Shown here piece by piece: positions 10,504 to 22,955 of a DNA stretch of 64,000 bases. The stretch spans positions 248,001-312,000 of the forward strand of contig JAJKFH010000246.1 in the NCBI GenBank assembly GCA_023333565.1, written 5' to 3'. Position 1 is the first letter of the stretch. The number at the start of each line of letters is the position of its first letter. Both the position numbers and the translations under genes were made by a program. The DNA is from Puffinus mauretanicus (Eukaryota > Chordata > Aves > Procellariiformes > Procellariidae). The notes beneath the pieces were generated by a model that searched no databases, was not told where the DNA came from, and saw nothing but the letters and a program-made list of their open reading frames with translations.

Positions 10504-13099
10504 TAAAACTCCTGTTCAGCTAGAACGATGGAATTATCAAGATCTGAGAAGCATAGGACTGAGAAAGCATAAATTATTTAAAACTGAGTAAGGACTCCGC
10601 CTTAGCATGTCTCTCAGAGCTATGGTACCATAGCCAGTCCACTGGGCTTTTACGGAGCTATTCCCTCCTTTACCAGGTATACCTCAGACCTGCACAGACT
10701 TGCCTGTTCTTTGCAAGACTTACTCCAGTGCTCCCCACTGCTGCAGTGCCTGGTTCTTGTCTATTTACTACCATGTCAGTCCACCTTTCTATTCTTCCCA
10801 GAAATCATGCAAACGCTGAAGATGTGGCATGGAAAAAGATGATGCTGCCTAGCAGCTGGGGGCCTTTGCCTTTCAGCAGAGCCCTGCACTTGTAAGAGCA
10901 CTGCAAACAAAGAAACAACCCGCTGGCAGCCCAGCACTGCAAGTCCTCCCACCCGTGGCAACCAACACACACATGTTGGCTGAGAGATGCTTGCTAACAA
11001 AATGCAGTTTCCCACACCAGGGAGTATTTTGCAATAAGTAGATCTTTCTTCAAGAGGCCCCTTTGACCTGCTGGCAGTGGCAGGAGAGGTACGCCAAGAA
11101 AGTGGCATGCCATGGCTTCACATGGGCTCCACAGTGAAGAAGTTACCATTAGAGATACTAGAATATGTTCAAGAAATGCTTTTAGATAAGCATGGCCAAA
11201 CTGGCCCCTTAGGGCCAGGAGTAGCTGGACTTGCCAGACTAGACAGCCAAGTTACAACAATCAATTCCTGTTTGAGTTGTAAACATGTACACTGCAGGGC
11301 CAGCACTTATCCCTGAACCTGTGGAACACGATTATAGCTGACAAAACTGGAATCAAGAGACAATCTGATGTATACAGCAATACAACTGGCATAGAAATGC
11401 TAGAAAACAACATTAAAATAAAAATTCTGGTGTGGCTGGAAATTCTCACACTTTGATGTCTAAGAGCCAGCCCTTAGTTATAGGGATTTAGGTAGGTTGC
11501 ATCATAATTGCTAACCCCAGGATTTCTTTTTCTGAGGCAGGTGGCTCTGCCTAGCGTCAGCCCCATGTTGTCACTCCGCTCCCAGCCTTGGAGCTGCTCA
11601 GCAAGCACAGGAAGATGTCTGCTCAGTGGTCTAGCTCTGTGAATAGTGCCATGATCCTCCCTTTGCCTCCTCACAAAAAGCAGATTTGTGACTATTTAAA
11701 ATGGAAATACTGCTTTCCAGCATGAGAACTCCACTTGCTGTTGGGGATCTTATGCAAAAGAAAAATAATATATATTAACATATGTAAAACTGAAAGAAAA
11801 AACCCTTTGAGAAATGCACATAGCCAGCTGGGGAACAACTCCTGAGAAAATTGTTGTACAGTGGTTACTGAATTACTTTTTCCAGAGTGGCAGCAGGTAA
11901 ATTATCAATATCCAGCAAGTGGCTGTCTTGATTACACTAAATCCTAAAGGCAATACAGCCTCTGCAATGGAAGAACCAACTGCATTGCTATTTGCAGAAT
12001 CAAATCACTTACGTCACATCAAACCTTTGATTTCTGCATGCTTCTTTTGGACTTTGAAGGTTGCATTATGCACCAAAACCTGTGCCCCACAAAGTTTTCT
12101 CTGCCTTGGAAAGTTTGAACTGTGATGGTAAAGGGGGAATAATGTTAAAATTGGTATGGAAAGTCCTGCACAGCCAGCCACAACTTACAGTTCCAGGCTG
12201 ATCCTGGGGACCCAGCAAGGTCCTGATTCAGGTTCAGTTTTTATGAATCCAGAATAATGAAGCAGTGTTAACTGGGAGAAGAAAAAACAGACAAAAACCC
12301 AAGAACTGAAACACATCTCTTTATTGTGGCCTTACTTGTTACAAAGCGACATTTAATCTGCCTCAGACATCAACTAAACTTTTACTATTTATAGGGTTGT
12401 CTTGTTCCAATCTATCACGTTCTATTAAAACGAATTTTAAAACAGGAGATCTCAAGGCTGTGGCTGGCTCCTCATGCTCATTTTAAGGACACAACATCAA
12501 GCTTACCAATGTCAGCAGAAGCCTTCGTAGGTCCCCTGTTATTTACAGTAATTTTATTTTTGTTAGATTTCTGGGAGACTTTGAATAAGCAAACCTGTGC
12601 AAGAGAAAACGGCAGCCTGGATTTTTTCCATATCACCTTTCTATTTGTTCTCACTTTTCAGAGATATTTTTGAAAGTCCTTAATTTTAAAGATGGGATTT
12701 TCAGACAGATGGCTGCTAATTGATTATAATTACTCCTCCAATTTTCTTTGATACTAGGGCGCCTAACTGCAAGTACCACTTCCAGATTACAGTTCTTTCC
12801 CCTAGCTGAACACAGCTTCCTGAGAAACAGTTTACCTTTTGGAAAGTGAATATGAGGGACTCAAATTTAGACATTTGGGGGACCAAGCAGCATCTTATTA
12901 ACTCATGCCTCAAAACAGGTCTGTGCAAGGAAGCTAGGGACAAACTGGAGTTCAGAGACCCCAGGAGATACAAAAGGCAAAGGGGTCTGACCCTTTCAGG
13001 GGAAGCAGTAGATGAGATACCACCTGTCAGAACAAAAGCAAAGATGCTGGGTTTTATCGATTCCTCAAACCTCCACAGATAAAGTGGGGTTTATCGGCA
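10504..13099. other. unassigned stretch
   Basis: I see no recognisable gene or repeat. A plus-strand frame around 11077-11250 reads in a protein-like way (for example LPLEILEYVQEMLLDKHGQ) but has no clear splice context, so it is not called. Confidence 0.4.
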
Positions 13100-13738
13100 T
13101 TCAGGGGACGCAATACATTTTCCCCAAGAATCACCAATTACCTTGTGCAGATGTCGCACAGGCTCGCAAAAAATCAGATTAGACAGAAGACAGAAAAATA
13201 AACTTTATTTAAACCAAAACCGTTTAGCAGAAAACTAACTAGAAATGAGGCTTATCAAAGTCAAATTAACACTCCGACAACATCAATAACACAGGTTCAG
13301 GATGGCGTATGAGGAATTAATACCACACGGCCGTCTTTAGAGGTGAGGATCCAAAACGCGCGCAATCACACACCTATGTAAGATGAGGGCTCTCAACCTC
13401 GAGGACTTTCCTTGGGCAGCGTCCGGACCCAAGGGGAGAGTCCCCGGCCGCAGGCTCCGAGGAGGGCCGGCTCGACTCGCCCTGCGGGGGGCTCCACTTA
13501 CACCCAGTCGAACCTGACTGCGGTCACCTCTGACGGGCTGAGGGCCTCACTCGCCACGTTGCGCCCGAGGTGCACACGCCGCCAAGGCCTGCACGCGACG
13601 ATCGGCACACGCCGCCAAGGTGTGCACGCGACGATCGGCACACGCCGCCTAAAGGCACGAAAGTAAGGGCGCGAAAAGTGAGGACGCTACGGTCCTAATG
13701 CCCCCGGCTTCCGTCAGGGCCGGTGCACCGCCGTAGCA
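13100..13738 (-). mobile_element. CpG-rich LTR-like element, antisense
   Basis: Composition changes abruptly here from AT-rich to CpG-dense and back. Read on the minus strand the block is ordered like an LTR: a possible TG start at 13738, a GC-rich presumed U3 with tandem repeats, a polyadenylation signal AATAAA (13204-13209 on the plus strand as TTTATT) followed by T-rich sequence, then a short U5-like tail. I cannot find a matching target duplication or a primer-binding site, so the edges and even the LTR nature are uncertain. The dense CpG content suggests recent insertion or lack of germline methylation. A CpG-island promoter is the main alternative. Confidence 0.4.
13572..13649. repeat. 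33-bp tandem repeat, 2.4 copies
   Basis: Two full 33-bp units (13572-13604 and 13605-13637) are identical except for two or three bases in the middle, followed by a 12-bp third unit. Each unit carries GCACACGCCGCC and CACGCGACGATCG, with five or six CpGs. Tandem repeats in this position of a retroviral U3 often act as enhancers. Here that is only an inference from placement. Confidence 0.85.
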
Positions 13739-13767
13739 GACACCTGTCATTATTTAATGATGTGTCT
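13738..13767. repeat. 30-bp imperfect inverted repeat
   Basis: AGACAC...TCATTA pairs with TAATGA...GTGTCT around a two-base centre, with a two-base bulge in the left arm. It sits exactly at the right edge of the CpG-rich block. It may be a chance hairpin, an integration-site feature, or the terminus of the inserted element. Confidence 0.5.
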
Positions 13768-16700
13768 GTCTTGCATTTCGCTATTAAAATATAATGACAT
13801 TCAGTATTTTCGTGGGGTGCAGCGCAACCCAGAAGTCACCAATCTTCTCAGCCTTCCATCTGCAAAGTGGGCTTTGGCATTAGGAACAGATAGGTGAGTG
13901 CGCACGTCCCACCCCGATTTCTATTTTTCCTAGGATATCCTATGAAATCTTGTAATTATTAAGACTGGAAAACCGAAAAAAAATCAACAGCTTATTTCTT
14001 AATATGGATATGCAGGAGAGAATCATCTTACCCAACACTGAATGGCTAAAAGTCAGGCATCTAGGCTAAGCTCATTATTTTAATGAAATCAAGCACCTCT
14101 CACTGCAGACCCACCCTATCATATCAGAGGGAGCTTAAACCATTACTTAGACACTTGCCCCGCAGATGGGCAAATTAATCCTTCCCCAGGATTCCTGCTT
14201 TGCATAGCCTAGCCTTTGTTTTCCTGCCATAGTTGAAACCACAGAGCAGTAGTAACAATCTTCTATTTACAATCGATGCATTTCAGCTCCTAAACAGAAA
14301 CAGTACCTGGCTGAGTTTCAACAGAAGAAGCTGCCCTCACTCTTCTGCACAGGAGGAGACACTGGTTTCTTCCAAGAGTAGAATTATGAAGAATTTTTAA
14401 TGCTGATAGTGTGACCACCTTGAGTATTTTGAAAGAAATACATATGAAGGCTGCATATGTGGCCATAACTACATCGCTACTAATCAAAAGCATCCTGAGC
14501 ATTTTGTAGTGTTTGTTACTGAACTGAGACAGGACCATGTCAGCCTGTTATATCAGCTATCTGCAGGATATCTGAGCGCAGCAGTAAACCCAAGTTATAA
14601 CAGCTGACCAGAAGAAGCATCTTTGCAGCTGGCCTTTTGTGCCTAAACCTTTTTCATAGCATGAGAGTGAAAGCGGTTCAAAACATGCTCAGAACTAGTA
14701 ATAGAAGCTTGTGAATAGTCTGAATGAACCCCCCCACAGACCTAAAACACAGAATTGATTGTAAAAACAAATGAATTTGTGTTCGATCCAACAGTGTCTC
14801 TCACACCCTGGATTTCCTTGCTGTCCCAGAGATTAGCTTACACCCAGTGGTGCAAATTCAGAGTTAGTTGTTCTTTCCCCTCCAAAAACCAAGTGGTAAC
14901 TCTCCAGCATGGCTCCAGTAGATTTGGCAACACATGGAGGCAGTGACAGACCTCCACAGTGGTCCAGCTTTCCTGCACCAAGGCGTTAAGACATGCACTA
15001 ATAGAAAACCTGCAACACAGAACTCCCTGTTAAAAAAGCTAGCAGATGGCAGTTCAGAGGAGGAATTCCTGGAGAAAGAGAAACAATGAGAAGTAAATCA
15101 CAAAAAGGTTGGCACAAGAGCTCAATTCATGACCTTTATAAAGTCCTCTGTGCACACAAAGCCCAGCTGTACTTTTTGGTTCAGACTGAACAGGATTTCT
15201 TTATGGCTTTCAACCCTGCAGGTGCAGACGAGTAGACAGAAGGCCAGGGACAACGGCAGCACTCATGGAGTAAGCAGAGACTGGTTAAGGCCTCTGGCTA
15301 TTACTTCAGTTTAGACCTCACTCAAGGTTGTGCCTCACATGGCGCTCCCAGCTGTTTGTGGGAACCCCATTTGGTAGGGCTGGAAGTCAAAAGCTGGGTG
15401 TTTCCCAAAGGTGGAAGACAGACAGGCTGTGCTAGCCCAATTCCTCCCTGCTAGCTGCAGCAGCTGAGAAGCCTGGATAGCTGCCTGCCACCTGTGTGCC
15501 ACAGACCCCGCTGGTGGTGGCACCAGCCAGGAGGTGCTCTAAAAGGCCAGCTCAGACATTGTTCCTGGGTACACCTCCTTTCCCTTCTAGTGCCCTCAGT
15601 CCTCATTCACTGCAAAAGTCTTTTGTAAGGGACAGATGGGTTCACCCCAGCTCCCTTATGTTCCTCATCAAATGAGCATAAGGGAAGCATTTCTCCCCTC
15701 TGTCCTTCAGACAGAAGATGCATGGTCCAAGCTGCCTCTGTTCCTGGTTTGCCTGCATGCATGGAGAATTTAAGTCCCACACACAAGTCCAAGGCACATG
15801 GGAAGGACCTGATGACCCTTTGTCACTGCAGCTGACAGAAACAGTCCTCAAAACTCTGAGCACCAAACCAGCTGGGAAATACATTCACTTCCCCTTGGAA
15901 TGGCAATATAGTCCTTCACTGACCTGAAAAACAAACTAACTCAGCCTTCTCCCCACCATCCCCACACAAACATACACAGTACAGCTCCAACTACCCAAAT
16001 ACTTCATGGGAAATCCAAAATACCAATTAGATTTGGAAACGATCCCCCTGGGCTTTAAAGACTGCCTCAGACGCCCACAGCCCAAGCATGCAGACTTCAA
16101 CACCTCTTGGCTGGCTCTCCAGGTTTTGCAGGCAGCAAGGCTGTGCTCTGGTACCAGCAAGCCCAGGGCAGATCAGAGGATTCCCTGTGGCCAGCTGGCT
16201 CTGATAACAAGGGGGTGCTCATGCAAGCAACGCCAAGACAACAGGAAGGAGATGACAGACATCTGGCCTAGTAGTACAGCATAGGGAACATAGTTATTTC
16301 CTACATTCATCTATCCAATCTAGATTCACCTAACTGGTACACATCAGCAAAGTATCTGTCTCCCTACAGCATGTGCTCTTTGCTCTCAAAAACATATCAA
16401 GCCTCACACAACCAATGCTGTGACTAGCATAATAAGGTGCTGTTCAGCTACTTCACCCTGCCTTAACTAGCAGGTCTGTTATCAACACTACTGACAACAG
16501 GATGATTTCTTACATATAAATATACTGTCTTGCCGTCACCACATGCTATTTTCCTTTGAGCAAATTTACATTACAATTTTTAGTAGAGTGAAGCATAACT
16601 AAGTTTCATAGGAGCAGAATTCTTTTAAGACAGTAACAATTCCCTTTCGAATTAAGGCTAGTTAGGATTATTTTATACATATATGTATATACAAAAAAAA

Positions 16701-19523
16701 AAGAAAGCATTGTTTCATCAAAACAAGGTGTCTACAGGTAGAGCTTGCATTAAGGAGAGTTTCACTGGGAGAAATTGTACAGGTTCAGGAAAGATGTCCA
16801 GTGAAATGAGTATTTTGACTACAGGGAACAATCTGAGAGACCTTTATCCCTACTAGAGAGCTAAATGGAGCATACTGTGTGTTACACTAGACTTGGCTGA
16901 TGGGTACAGCACCAGATTCAGGCTCAGCTCAAGCTGGCACATAGGGAGCAGAGACTAGCCGCCTTCTACAGTGACTGTGGGGTATGACCAGGGTGATGTG
17001 ACCACAGCCAGCCAGCTGGGCTGCAGTCATCCTCCTGGCAAGCAGAGGCTGGACAGAGGGCTTCAAAAAAAATAAAAAGAAGAGCCAAGGCACTTGTAGG
17101 GCCAGGCATTTGCCATTGACTGAATAGTCAGCAATGACTGAATTAATAATTTAGCCACGAACCCTGGGGCTAAGTGAGTGGACTGTCAGTGAGCTATACA
17201 GCTTGGGTTGTTTAGGTTTTTTTCCTCCCACAGAAGCTACTGTTTTTCATTCAAGAATGTTTGTTGAACTTGCCAACATTTACTAAAGGAAAAGAAAAAC
17301 CATGAAATATTTCATCATGTGAAAGAATTTCATATTTTATTAACAACAGAAAAATGCATCATGAATTTGAAGTGACCTTTTAAATATAAAGTGGTTTTAT
17401 TTTTTATGTATATTTAGAGAGAGTCTGAAGTATAGGAGTTAAATCCAGAAGGGTACATCCAACAAGCACATCCACAGGGGGACTATCACCTCTGAGGAGA
17501 GACTTGGGTGCTAAAACAGTTTCAGTAGCTAACTGTATACACTATCAAAATTTGTGAGCACATTCTGATTCTGACAAAGCTTTAACTTTGTCTTCCACAA
17601 GTTACATGCCTCTAAAACTCGTCCCTCAGACCTGGTTATGAAGCATGAAAGATCAGAGGACTCTACAAATGGCTGCTCTTGTACAAGACTTTTCTTCAGT
17701 AAAGCCACACACACTTGTTTGAGCCATGCTACAAAACACAACTCAACATTGACTGCAACTTTTCTCACACCTCTGACCACGCACACAGATGCAAAGACAA
17801 CCTTGGTATTTCACTCCAAAAGCAGAACTCATGAACAGCAGCAAACTGACATTGTTGGTTTCACTGGTGTTTGGTTTTTTTTTTTTTGGGGGGGGAGGGT
17901 GTGTTGTTCATTTTCATTTTTTTTTAATCTGGCTGCTTGGGGAAAATACTTGAAGGTATCTCATTCCTATTCAGTAAGGAAGCAGCAGTAACCGAACAGA
18001 AAAACGTATTCCCCCATCCAGTTGGGAATTTTATGTTAAGAGGAAAATCCCTCAAAGATTGAAACACTAGAACTGAAAGACTTATTCAGAAAGACTGCAG
18101 CAAAACCTCACAGGAACCATAGCCAGCTTAAAGGACTGTATGTGCCACCTGAATCCAGTGCACCCTGGCTGGACTACATCTCCCACAAACCCTCAGAAGC
18201 TTTCTTCCTGCAGTGGAGAATAACAATTTTTGGCTTGTCATCTGAACACACCTTGCAGCCTAATGCATTGCAAACACCTTCCTAGTAGTAGAGCTGCATC
18301 AAGCCATCACCTGTGTTGTACTCTGTAGCTAAGCCCTAGCTATTTTCATATGTTAAAAAAACTAACAAAGAAAGGAAGTTCTTGGGCAAAATATTTTAAG
18401 CCAAAACAAACCAGGCTATTGTTTCTCCTTTACCTATTGCAGCAAATACCAGATGAGATATGAGGTACCCTTAATAGGCAGCCTTGTGAAACCTTCAAGT
18501 GCTATGCATAGTAAAGTCCACTGCTGAGAGTGTGATCAAAAACCCTAATACAGGACAAATGTCAAAGTAAGAAAAGAGCTAGGAAATGTTAATAGCATGC
18601 CTTTAATCGCATGCTGGCTCTTCATCATAAGGCAAACGGCTTGCTAGAGCTTGAGCTGTACTACAATAACAGTTTGCTGAAATGAATGTAGCAGCATTGT
18701 TAACGCTGAGCTACTATTATGTTCTTAAGTGTGCATGACTTAACAGAACAGTTCAGTTCACATTTGTTACACAGACAATAGCAGCACTTTGGAAGAGGGT
18801 TAGAAAACTTTCAAATCTCCAGAGACATGTTCAACGTGACAGCAATTCACAGGTTGTTCAAAGCTCCCTTTCAACAGAAAATAGTCTCTTGCATTAATGC
18901 AAGCACCCCCCACCCCTTAAAACAGTTTTTCCATTCATAAAATGGAAGTTGAAGTAATAGAAAAAAAATTTTGCAACCATTCCTAAAAATATACGAAGAA
19001 AATCTAAAACCACCTCAAAGTTAATCCATTGAAGCTGCAAACATATCTGAAGAGCTTGAATTTCACTGGGCAGGAAACAAGATAGCATCATCTGTTGATG
19101 TGCAACAGCCCATTGTTTACTCAAGGCAGACAGAGGGAGCTGTTGCTATTCAAACGAGAAATGCTCTCGGACAGGCACACATGATGATATATAATCAAGT
19201 AGTTTGAAAGATGACTGGCACCGAAGACCCTCATTTACTAAGGTCACAGAGAAAATGCATCTGTAATTCCCCCCATTTGCTCGTATAGTTTTCATCATCT
19301 CTTGCAAAAAAGCACCAACAGTAACGCAGAAGTGTTGCATAACATTAGAAATAAGTTTTTCAAGCCTGCCTCAATTACAGTCCATTACCAAAGCCAAGCA
19401 GATTTGAAAGCATTTATCCCCAGATGTGTTTTATACCAGTGTAAAGGGAGCACTTACCATGGACCAACAGAGTGGACTGCAGTCTGAAAGGACGGAGGGG
19501 CACATCCCATGCTGCCTCAGGGC
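13768..19523. other. unassigned non-coding stretch
   Basis: No gene is supported. A segment near 13840-13880 (CTCAGCCTTCCATCTGCAAA) resembles the MIR tail and may be a tiny remnant. There is a 16-bp perfect AT palindrome at 16674-16689 and a T-run followed by a G-run at about 17876-17897. Open frames around 15.6-16.3 kb overlap on both strands in balanced-composition DNA and look like chance. Confidence 0.4.
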
Positions 19524-19600
19524 ACCATGGACCCAGGTTCAAAGTGACTGCTGCAGGCTTGTAACATGACCCTGGCCAAGTCACTTAGCTCCGGTCACCC
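19524..19600 (+). mobile_element. MIR-like SINE fragment
   Basis: CCCAGGTTCAAAG followed about 35 bases later by ATGACCCTGGCCAAGTCACT matches the order of the MIR B-box region and its conserved downstream GACCTTGGGCAAGTCACTTA block. It is diverged and short. Confidence 0.45.
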
Positions 19601-19949
19601 TCCCTGCAACAGCCTCTTGCCTCCCAGCACTGCTGGTAGCAGTTCTAGGTAGGACCCAGCTCCAGTTTTCCAGGCTCAGGCTATTTTCTCAGTGACCCAT
19701 CTAAAGGCTGGCACCTAAACTGTTGGGGAACAACAAGTTGTCCTCAAAGCATAGGAACAGGAAACTATGAGGACCTGTTCTGGACCAGACTGAAGTCCGG
19801 CTAACTGATGCCTTCTATCTAGCAATTGTTTAGGGCAAGAGTCAATACAGATCTTGACCCCACTACATCCTTTCACTTCGACAGGTAAGAGATGAGTGTT
19901 CCTAAGAAAGATTTTATCTGGAGCATTAACTGCATTAATGGATATTCAG
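19601..19949. other. unassigned stretch
   Basis: Nothing recognisable is seen between the MIR-like piece and the old CR1-like piece. Confidence 0.3.
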
Positions 19950-20100
19950 CATGTTCATTAACTTGACTAAACCTTTCTGAAGTTTTACTAATATCCTCCA
20001 CAGCATTCTCTGGCAGTGAGGTCCACAGGTTAATTAAGCTCTGCAAGGAAAAAATAGTTTTAAACTCTCCACCCAACAACTTCATTTGCTGTCTTATTTT
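19950..20100 (-). mobile_element. old CR1/L3-like LINE fragment
   Basis: The plus strand contains the antisense signature of an ancient CR1/L3 3' end: GCATTCTCTGGCAGTGAGGT, then TCCACAGGTTAATTAAGCTC, then a TTTAAACTC block followed by a Leu-Ile-type AATTTCATT-like segment. The order and spacing match the family, but divergence is high and no frame remains. The left edge is uncertain and could be near 19880. Confidence 0.5.
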
Positions 20101-21780
20101 CTTCTTGTGTGAAGTTTCTCAACAGCTCTTACCCTCCACCCCACATACAGAAACAAACCCACTGTCCAATTAACAGCTATGGCACTAAACACTAGCCATC
20201 ACTGCTGTCCTCCCAGGACAGGGGTTCACCACAGAATGGAGGAGAAAGCCAACACCTCAGAGATGCAGACTCCAACTGAAGTCACTAAACACCACAATTG
20301 CTCAGAGTATTTGGCCAGCAATAGGCTAGGTGCACAACTCTTTCCTTTGCACTTCACTTTTGCTTTCTAGAAGCTTCATTCAATACATTAACAGATTCCC
20401 CCGTGCAGCGCAGCAATGTCCTTGGCCTCAAAAATTGTGAGAAGACTAGCAACAATTAGCTTAAACTGGGCATCTGAAGACCTTTCATTAGCAGGATGCG
20501 TAGCAAATAGTCTGCAATCCTCTCAAAGCAAATTTCCTCTCAACTCTGAACAGGAAATTTTAGGAATACAGAAAACATGCCAAAGTATTATCCTGCTATA
20601 TTGCTTTTGCTCATGTTGGCAAAAGCGTTGTGCTGTATGAAGTGAGCTTTAGTTCAATATTCACTAAAAAAAAAAGCCTCACAAAAATTAATGGCATTTT
20701 AACTAGAGCTGCGTGAAACACTCAATAAAACAAGAAAGCACAGGAAGCCAGCCTGACTTTCGGATCCATTGCCATCACCATACCCTTGCTAGGCTTCGCT
20801 CTATTACAAGCAGCAAAGCAACAGAGGACAATAAGAGGGCAGAGATGGTTTACCATGTTTAGAAGACAGCCTTTGGAAGATTACCGGGGAGATTATTTAT
20901 TCCTTTTTGCCGTGTCTCCGCTTTAAGAGAGATGGCATCCTAGTAATTAAACAGGGAACTTTATTGCATGCTGCTATGAAATGTAATGACTGATAACTAC
21001 TCAATATCAGAGCACAGGCTTCTTGCCCCGAACTTCATGCTGAAGTCCTTCAGGTGGGATTCCCAAGAGTACTCAGTATACCCCACCTTGTCACAGCCAG
21101 TGGCATAAAACCTCCTGACCTAAGTAAGAACAGAGCTCAGCAATGCAACATCCTAGCTGCTCTTTCTCTACCTTTGAATTTGTCTCCCTACTGCCACAGA
21201 CACTTTAATTGATGCCAGTCAAGTTGTTAAACCCCATCTTGTGTAAGTACATGGAAGAGACATACATCATTATTCTTCTGAGCAAAACCCGAAGGTATCT
21301 ACTCCACAGAGGGGATTCAATTTCAGAATATAGTCCAAAACTGTACTTTCTATCTTGTTTAATACTTTGATTTATATCCTCATTAGCATGGGGGAATAGC
21401 TCCTATTAAAACTATTAAAGATAATTTTCACAATAATATCAGAGGATATGAGTAGGTGTAATGATAATACTAATGATAAAAATTAATAACCATTCATTAT
21501 TTTTAATCATATGTACAGTTGAAATGAATAATCAGGAAAATAAACAAGACATTTTATATGAACCTAAAACTAGGGGGATGTGAAAACACTGTAAATTACA
21601 CTCTAAATTATCAGTTGTCCACTCAAAGTTTAATATCGCACTTTTGCAGACAGGAAATTATTCTGCAGGTAGGCCAGTCAGTCAGGAACGAGTGAGCAGC
21701 ATAACGTCGAGCAAATGCCTGTTCATCTCTTCCATACCTTAATCTTTTGATGCCCCCCTCACTCTGATACGTCCAGGATA
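20101..21780. other. unassigned AT-rich stretch
   Basis: I recognise no gene or repeat. A 74-codon open frame at 20416-20640 has no splice support. Confidence 0.4.
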
Positions 21781-22060
21781 ATAGAATCATAGAATGGTTT
21801 GTGTTGGAAGGGACCTTAAAGATCATCTAGTTCCAACCTCTCTGCCATAGGCAGGGACACCTTTCACTAGACCGGGTGGCTCAAAGCCCCATCCAACCTG
21901 GCCTTGAACACTTCCAGGGAGGGGGCATCCACAACTTCTCTGGGCAACCTATTCCAGTGCCTCACCACTCTCACAGTGAAGAATTTCTTCCTTATATCTA
22001 ATCTAAATCTACCCTCTTTCAGTTTAAAGCCATTACCCATTGTCCTATCCCCTTATAACA
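21781..22060 (-). mobile_element. CR1 LINE 3' end, second copy
   Basis: An antisense CR1 fragment starts with a reduced 8-bp tail (ATAGAATCATAGAAT). It then shows the standard 3' UTR (GTTGGAAGGGACCTTAAAGA, TCATCTAG) and the antisense end of ORF2, including TTCCAGTGCCTCACCACTCT and GAAGAATTTCTTCCTTATAT. It runs to CCTATCCCCTTATAAC near 22060, where CR1 similarity stops. It belongs to a different subfamily from the copy at 3994, judged by the extra CATAGGCAGGGACACC segment in the UTR. It is 5'-truncated and inactive. Confidence 0.93.
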
Positions 22061-22850
22061 GGGGCATTTGGCATCTTACTTTCACGTATATATGAGAGAT
22101 CATTGGATTGGGATGTTATTAATGCTGAAAAGCACCAATAATAACATATCTTCCCTTAGTCTCTACAACTGTTCCTTTACCATCCTATTGGCCATGTCTG
22201 TTCAGATCATTAGCTCCTTAGCGTGGTGCTATTTCTCACTCATAGGGAGGACAGCGCAGCCAATGTCTCTGCAGACTTCAGCAACAACACATCTCGGGTT
22301 CAAGCTCAGTTGTTAGCACAAGCAACCAAAAGAAATACTCATGCAGCTTTGCAGGATTCATTTAGCACTGTCAGACTGATCAGTGCCTACCCAAGCTGCG
22401 CTTCACACAGCAGCTCTCAGCGGTGCATGTAAGGAGACTGGGCTGACTTAAAGCAAGAACCATACTGACATACACAGCAGTTGATTCTTCCAACCATGTT
22501 CCCTTCCAGTTATGGAGCAGCTTCAAAAAGTACTAACTTGCACTACTTGTTTTGGATTTCAAGTATGCAAGACTAACACCCAGGAAATAAGATTGCGTAC
22601 TTCCCATCCTTGTTTCAAAGCTTTGAAAAATCAGCTCATGCTAAGCACCACCTTCAAAGTACATACTTAAATGATACTTGCACCTTTTGGTCTCAAAGGT
22701 GGGAAGATTTCTTCTCTTCTTGGAAGGAGGACTGCCATTCAGGTTTTGTTTAAGGACAAAGTGGCAGGTGGGAAATCAAGCAAGAAATAGACCTCTTAAC
22801 TGATCAAGTTATTTTCAACAATAGAACTGCAATTTTGTTTTTCATTACAG
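22061..22850. other. unassigned stretch
   Basis: This is AT-rich DNA with no recognised feature, directly upstream of the candidate exon. If the exon is real this is intron. Confidence 0.3.
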
Positions 22851-22955
22851 GTTACCTTAAAGGTTTTGCAAGAGCTTTTGCCAGATACTAAATTCTCCAG
22901 TGAAAATTACAACAGCCATTTGAAAGTTGAAGTGATTTCATCTTTAGAATCAAAT
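22851..22955 (+). CDS. candidate internal coding exon, unknown gene
   Basis: The 105-bp segment has a strong splice acceptor (TTTTGTTTTTCATTACAG) and a donor AAT|GTAAGT. It is open in phase 0 at both ends, giving exactly 35 codons. The peptide reads like part of a helical protein: it contains VTLKVLQELLPDTKF and then SHLKVEVISSLESN, with no low-complexity or repeat character. I do not recognise the protein. A 35-codon frame with no stop is not rare by chance (roughly one in two when three frames are allowed), so the support is the combination of good splice sites, matching phase and composition. If real, the surrounding tens of kilobases are intron of a plus-strand gene. Its downstream phase 0 does not join directly to the candidate at 38297, which needs two leading bases from the previous exon. 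Confidence 0.35.

Noticed and set aside
19459..19484. 26-bp minus-strand micro-exon with ideal acceptor and donor
   Set aside because: Too short to carry evidence; such pairs are expected by chance in 64 kb.
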